Positions 5,602 through 7,764 of a DNA stretch of 7,764 nucleotides are shown one piece after another. Under the pieces are notes generated by a model. The model was not told the origin of the DNA and did no database searches. It was given only the letters and a program-made list of their open reading frames with translations. The stretch comes from Nitrospirota bacterium (lineage in GTDB: Bacteria > Nitrospirota > Nitrospiria > Nitrospirales > Nitrospiraceae): NCBI GenBank assembly GCA_005877535.1, contig VBOM01000258.1:1-7764 (forward strand), given 5' to 3'. Within the stretch, counting starts at the first letter, position 1, and every line of letters starts with the position of its first letter. The position numbers and the translations under genes were made by a program.

Positions 5602-5799
5602 TAAGCCCGCATTATTCACAGGGGTTCGTGACGAAACCGCCGAGACGCCACGCGAGACGGGCGCGCGGAGCCGCGAGGGAAGGAAGCATACTTGAAACAG
5701 TATGTTGACCGACTGAGCGGCGAGCCCGCCCGCCGTCAGGCTTGTCGCAGCGGCGTATCGGCGGTTGCCGTAGAAGCCTTCGTGAATTATGCGGGCTAA
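5602..5799. mobile_element. 198-bp MITE-like full-length imperfect palindrome
   Basis: The terminal 18 bases TAAGCCCGCATTATTCAC (5602-5619) recur inverted at 5799-5782 (16 of 18 identical). Similarity between the halves continues inwards: AACCGCCGAGACGCC (5635-5649) pairs with its near-copy at 5766-5752 (14 of 15) at the same offset of 33 bases from each end. A GC-rich block (GACGGGCGCGCGGAGCCGCG) pairs loosely with GCGGCGAGCCCGCCCGCCGTC, and the apex is a perfect CATACT-tgaaac-AGTATG hairpin (5687-5704). It has no coding capacity, so any movement would need a transposase from elsewhere. The ends carry TA, but no longer target duplication is visible. It fills most of the spacer 5491-5795; 5491-5601 holds nothing I can name. 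Confidence 0.65.
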
Positions 5800-6140
5800 G
5801 CCCAGGTCCGGTGAACTTCGCTGATGTGCTCTATCCCACCCACGGCGCTAATTTCCCACCGGACATCGTCTGGGATCGTGACAACTCGCAACTCTGCACC
5901 ATGGCCATTGGCAGCCCCACCGAGTTCCTCCACGACTTGGGCTAATTTCAGGTCATCGCGCGGAATCAGTTTTCCACACTGATTGAGGTTTGGCTCACTC
6001 GGCGTCGCCGCCTCGGGCCAATAGGCTCCGAGATCCGTTTCCTTGAGCGCGTCCTGCTGGCCCAGCTCACGCAATCGTACAAATGCCTGGTGACTCACGC
6101 AAAACTTGCCGTAGCTCCGATTGATCACAATCTTCTTCAT
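5796..6140 (-). CDS. Conserved hypothetical protein
   Basis: A 114-residue soluble protein starting at the ATG at 6140, with AAAGGA about eight bases upstream. It begins MKKIVINRSYGKFCVSHQAF (strand-turn-helix), continues with RLRELGQQDALKETDLGAYW, then a loop rich in Pro, Glu and Asn around Cys55 (NLNQCGKLIPRDD). It ends with a helix (KLAQVVEELGGAANG) and an acidic strand segment (ELRVVTIPDDVRWEISAVGG, then IEHISEVHRTW). I recall similar proteins in varied bacteria and phages, with no known function. There is no signal peptide. The last sense codon and the TAG stop (GCT-TAG) abut or lie inside the right terminal repeat of the palindrome at 5602-5799, so the insertion appears to define the C-terminus. 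It lies downstream of the csbD-like gene in the same direction (106 bases apart). Confidence 0.8.
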   Translation of the reverse strand: MKKIVINRSYGKFCVSHQAFVRLRELGQQDALKETDLGAYWPEAATPSEPNLNQCGKLIPRDDLKLAQVVEELGGAANGHGAELRVVTIPDDVRWEISAVGGIEHISEVHRTWA

Positions 6141-6246
6141 AGACTGATCCTTTCCTCTCCCTCGTTAGGATTCTCGATATAGTGCGTTTCATGAACGGGC
6201 TACGTATTAGATACCCTCGCCATGCGAGATTCGCCTGCGCCGTTCG

Positions 6247-6492
6247 TCAGGCTACCTTTACCGGATCTGCATACTTACTAGTATAGTTCCCTGACCAATG
6301 GGAATAGCGTCGGTTGGCCCAGAGATTGACCTCGCCATTCTGGGTTGTGCCATATCGCTTCGCCAGTACAGCAGTGAACGTGGCCAGGCTCCCCTCGATC
6401 TCCAGAAGATCCGCATCCGTGATCTTATCCCACTTGGCTTTGAGTGGGGCTTTGAGTTGGATCCAAAACGCTTTGAATTGCTCTTGATTCAT
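6247..6492 (-). CDS. CsbD-like stress protein
   Basis: An 81-residue cytoplasmic protein starting at the ATG at 6492, with a consensus AAGGAG six bases upstream; the frame is open further upstream, but that extension has no ribosome binding site. Residues 1-50 follow the CsbD-like pattern: MNQEQFKAFWIQLKAPLKAK, then W-DKITDADLLEIEGSLATF and KRYG, that is M-N-x-x-x-F, W-x-Q-L-K, K-W-x-K-I-T-D-x-D-L-x-x-I-x-G and a closing R-Y-G. CsbD of Bacillus belongs to the sigma-B general stress regulon, and members are small helical proteins of unknown mechanism. The C-terminal extension (VNLWANRRYSHWSGNY) is aromatic-rich and unlike short CsbD proteins; I recall it from Nitrospira-type members. No convincing promoter was found upstream. 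Confidence 0.85.
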   Translation of the reverse strand: MNQEQFKAFWIQLKAPLKAKWDKITDADLLEIEGSLATFTAVLAKRYGTTQNGEVNLWANRRYSHWSGNYTSKYADPVKVA

Positions 6493-6869
6493 TTGGTACT
6501 CCTTTCTTGCGTGGTGTGATAACAGCCTTAAATACAGGATGACCGATATGGCAACAGGCCGAGCTACTGCCCTCAATAGAGACAGTTGTAGTGGGCCACA
6601 GCACATGCGGCAACCAATAGGCGCTCTGGCGTAGAAGCGGCGAAGACCGGAGAATCAGACGCACGGAAACATGGGAGGGAGTGCTGTGCGAGAGATGGGA
6701 CAGTCGGCGTAGCTCAGTACGTCATATCCAGCCTACAGGGGAGAGAGGGTAAGAGTCAATGCGAGGGGACAGAAACTGGCCGTAACGACTAGCAGGCTGC
6801 GGCAAAAACTCTGTGCTCATGCCGGAATTTCATTGGTCTGTACATCCTGGAAACAGAAACACACCGAGG
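6493..6869. other. Gene-free spacer upstream of the CsbD-like gene
   Basis: No supported gene lies here. It must contain the promoter of the leftward CsbD-like gene, but no pair of -35/-10 boxes stands out; TTGCCA with weak -10 sequences near 6560-6530 on the reverse strand is the best candidate. GGCGTAGCTCAGT (about 6713-6725) resembles a tRNA D-arm but has no partner arms. At 6789-6811, CTAGCAGGCTGCGGCAAAAA resembles the inverted right end of the element at 7104-7126 and may be an older outer boundary of that element. Confidence 0.4.
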
Positions 6870-7121
6870 AGGATGCTCAAAAAGGCCAGATATCTCACCC
6901 GCCCAACCCCGGCGCGCCGAGACGCGCCGTTCCGCGAGCAAGGCCGCAGCGAGCGAAGAGGCGAGGAGGTACGTACCGCACTTCGTGTGGGCCGTTCGCT
7001 CTTTAAATGGATCTTGGTGAACGGATAAGTCCCTCCAGTGTTTCCGACCTCCGAATAACTCTCTTCGCGTTGAGCCTCTGAGCGATGCGAGAACGCCGCT
7101 GGTGGGCTTTTTCAGCATCCT
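6870..7121. repeat. 252-bp palindromic element with 18-bp inverted ends
   Basis: AGGATGCTCAAAAAGGCC (6870-6887) is repeated inverted at 7121-7104 (16 of 18). Inside, CGCAGCGAGCGAAGAGGCG (6946-6964) pairs with the inverse of GAGCCTCTGAGCGATGCG (7072-7089). Smaller perfect structures are GGCGCG-ccgaga-CGCGCC (6911-6928) and the palindrome GGTACGTACC (6968-6977). The central part (about 6978-7066) shows no symmetry and may be an insertion. Sixteen bases at 7069-7084 match 5704-5719 of the other palindrome at 13 positions. It ends 13 bases from the stop codon of the DPH6-like gene and may end that transcript. No coding capacity was seen. Confidence 0.6.
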
Positions 7122-7134
7122 GCTGGATGATGAC

Positions 7135-7764
7135 TCAACGAAGGTCCGCAAAGACGAACCCGTCTCGTGTGACGATCTCACCGGTTTGAATCGGCACAGA
7201 ATAGCGGAACATGGGGCCAGCATAGGCGAAGGTGTGAAACTCGCCACGTTCTCCGCAAGGATCGGCACTTGCGGGCAGATCCGCCAGCAACGCGTCATCG
7301 AACTCGCGTCCCACAAAAGATGCGGGAATTTGTTTTGGGTCCACGCAGGTGATACGTGCCCGGAGGCCAGCCGAAACCATCTCGCGTGCAAGGAGCGTCG
7401 TGGACAAGCCCCAGATCGGAAAGAGCGGCGCCAGACCGGTTCCCGCAAGTTGCGTTTCCCGATACCGGCGCACCTCATCCAGGAAGAGATCGCCGAACGC
7501 CATTACGCTCACACCAGCGGCAAGCGCTCTTTGTATCGCCGTTTCCATGGCCATTTCATATTGTTGATTGCTGCAGGGGCTGGGGATCGGCACGGTCCAC
7601 AGGGGTAATCCCACCGCCTCTGCCTGCGCCTGAAGCAGTGCCACACGCACCGCGTGCATGACAACACGGTCGTACACTTCATTGATTGTGGTCAGGAGTC
7701 CGACGACTTCTACCTCCTGCCGCTGACGCAGCACGTGGAGCGTCCAGGCGCTGTCCTTCCCACT
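7135..7764 (-). CDS. DPH6-like PP-loop ATPase (adenine nucleotide alpha hydrolase family), N-terminus cut by window edge
   Basis: The reverse-strand frame is open to the right edge; 209 C-terminal residues are visible and perhaps ten or fewer are missing. The first visible residues, SGKDSAWTLH, are the PP-loop (SGGKDS) that binds the ATP pyrophosphate, so the internal GTG at 7734 is not the start. Later motifs match the diphthine-ammonia ligase/MJ0570 family: INEVYDRVVMHAVRVALLQAQ (about 27-47), LPLWTVPIPSPCSNQQYE (53-70), MAFGDLFLDEVRRYRE (88-103), LFPIWG (114-119), and GREFDDALLADLP followed by DPCGERGEFHTFAYAGPMF (168-186). In archaea and eukaryotes DPH6 amidates diphthine on elongation factor 2. 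Bacteria lack diphthamide, so the bacterial substrate is unknown; an ATP-dependent amide ligation is inferred. The stop lies next to the palindromic element at 6870-7121. Confidence 0.9.
   Translation of the reverse strand, partial: SGKDSAWTLHVLRQRQEVEVVGLLTTINEVYDRVVMHAVRVALLQAQAEAVGLPLWTVPIPSPCSNQQYEMAMETAIQRALAAGVSVMAFGDLFLDEVRRYRETQLAGTGLAPLFPIWGLSTTLLAREMVSAGLRARITCVDPKQIPASFVGREFDDALLADLPASADPCGERGEFHTFAYAGPMFRYSVPIQTGEIVTRDGFVFADLR

Noticed and set aside
6713..6726. GGCGTAGCTCAGT, like the 5' end and D-arm of a tRNA
   Set aside because: No anticodon arm, T-arm (TTCRANYC) or closing acceptor strand follows at the right distance.
6789..7478. A 229-codon reverse-strand frame
   Set aside because: It runs through the palindromic element and lies in the wrong phase over the DPH6-like gene, whose motifs are unmistakable; its own translation is Arg/Ser/Cys-rich noise.

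Overview
The window reads as ordinary chromosome of a fairly GC-rich bacterium. I infer a Nitrospira-like member of Nitrospirota from the small conserved proteins, the diverged dienelactone hydrolase and the style of the palindromic intergenic repeats. That placement rests on remembered resemblance, not on a search. I see no rRNA, tRNA, CRISPR array, transposase gene or integrase.

Layout. Positions 1-2599 hold leftward genes: a conserved hypothetical protein cut by the left edge (1-282) with a near-consensus sigma-70 promoter; a DUF2934 protein (750-986); a dienelactone hydrolase split in two by a frameshift (1231-2012); and a small exported protein split by an in-frame TAG (2189-2599). Positions 2920-5490 hold three rightward genes: an exported, membrane-anchored Tim44-like protein (2920-3957) and two small cytoplasmic proteins of unknown function (4752-5105, 5242-5490). 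Positions 5796-7764 are leftward again: a conserved hypothetical protein (5796-6140), a CsbD-like protein (6247-6492), and a PP-loop ATPase of the DPH6-like family whose N-terminus is cut by the right edge (7135-7764).

The genes do not form an obvious pathway or defence island. Most are single small genes with their own ribosome binding sites, separated by long spacers. The unusual content is in those spacers: (a) a degenerate family of about 60-75 bp units in partly tandem arrays (374-676, 2627-2815, 3971-4190); (b) two elements in which a G/T-rich arm is followed by an A/C-rich arm (4349-4427, 5120-5188), both opening with the same 13 bases; (c) a 198-bp imperfect full-length palindrome (5602-5799), MITE-like, whose right terminal repeat supplies the stop codon of the neighbouring gene; (d) a second palindromic element (6870-7121) next to the DPH6-like gene, with a solo copy of its right arm at 5200-5224. 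Two neighbouring leftward genes are each broken by one small lesion, which points to recent decay or to assembly errors.

I could not identify a complete new system. The repeat and palindrome families and the two interrupted genes are the items most worth checking.
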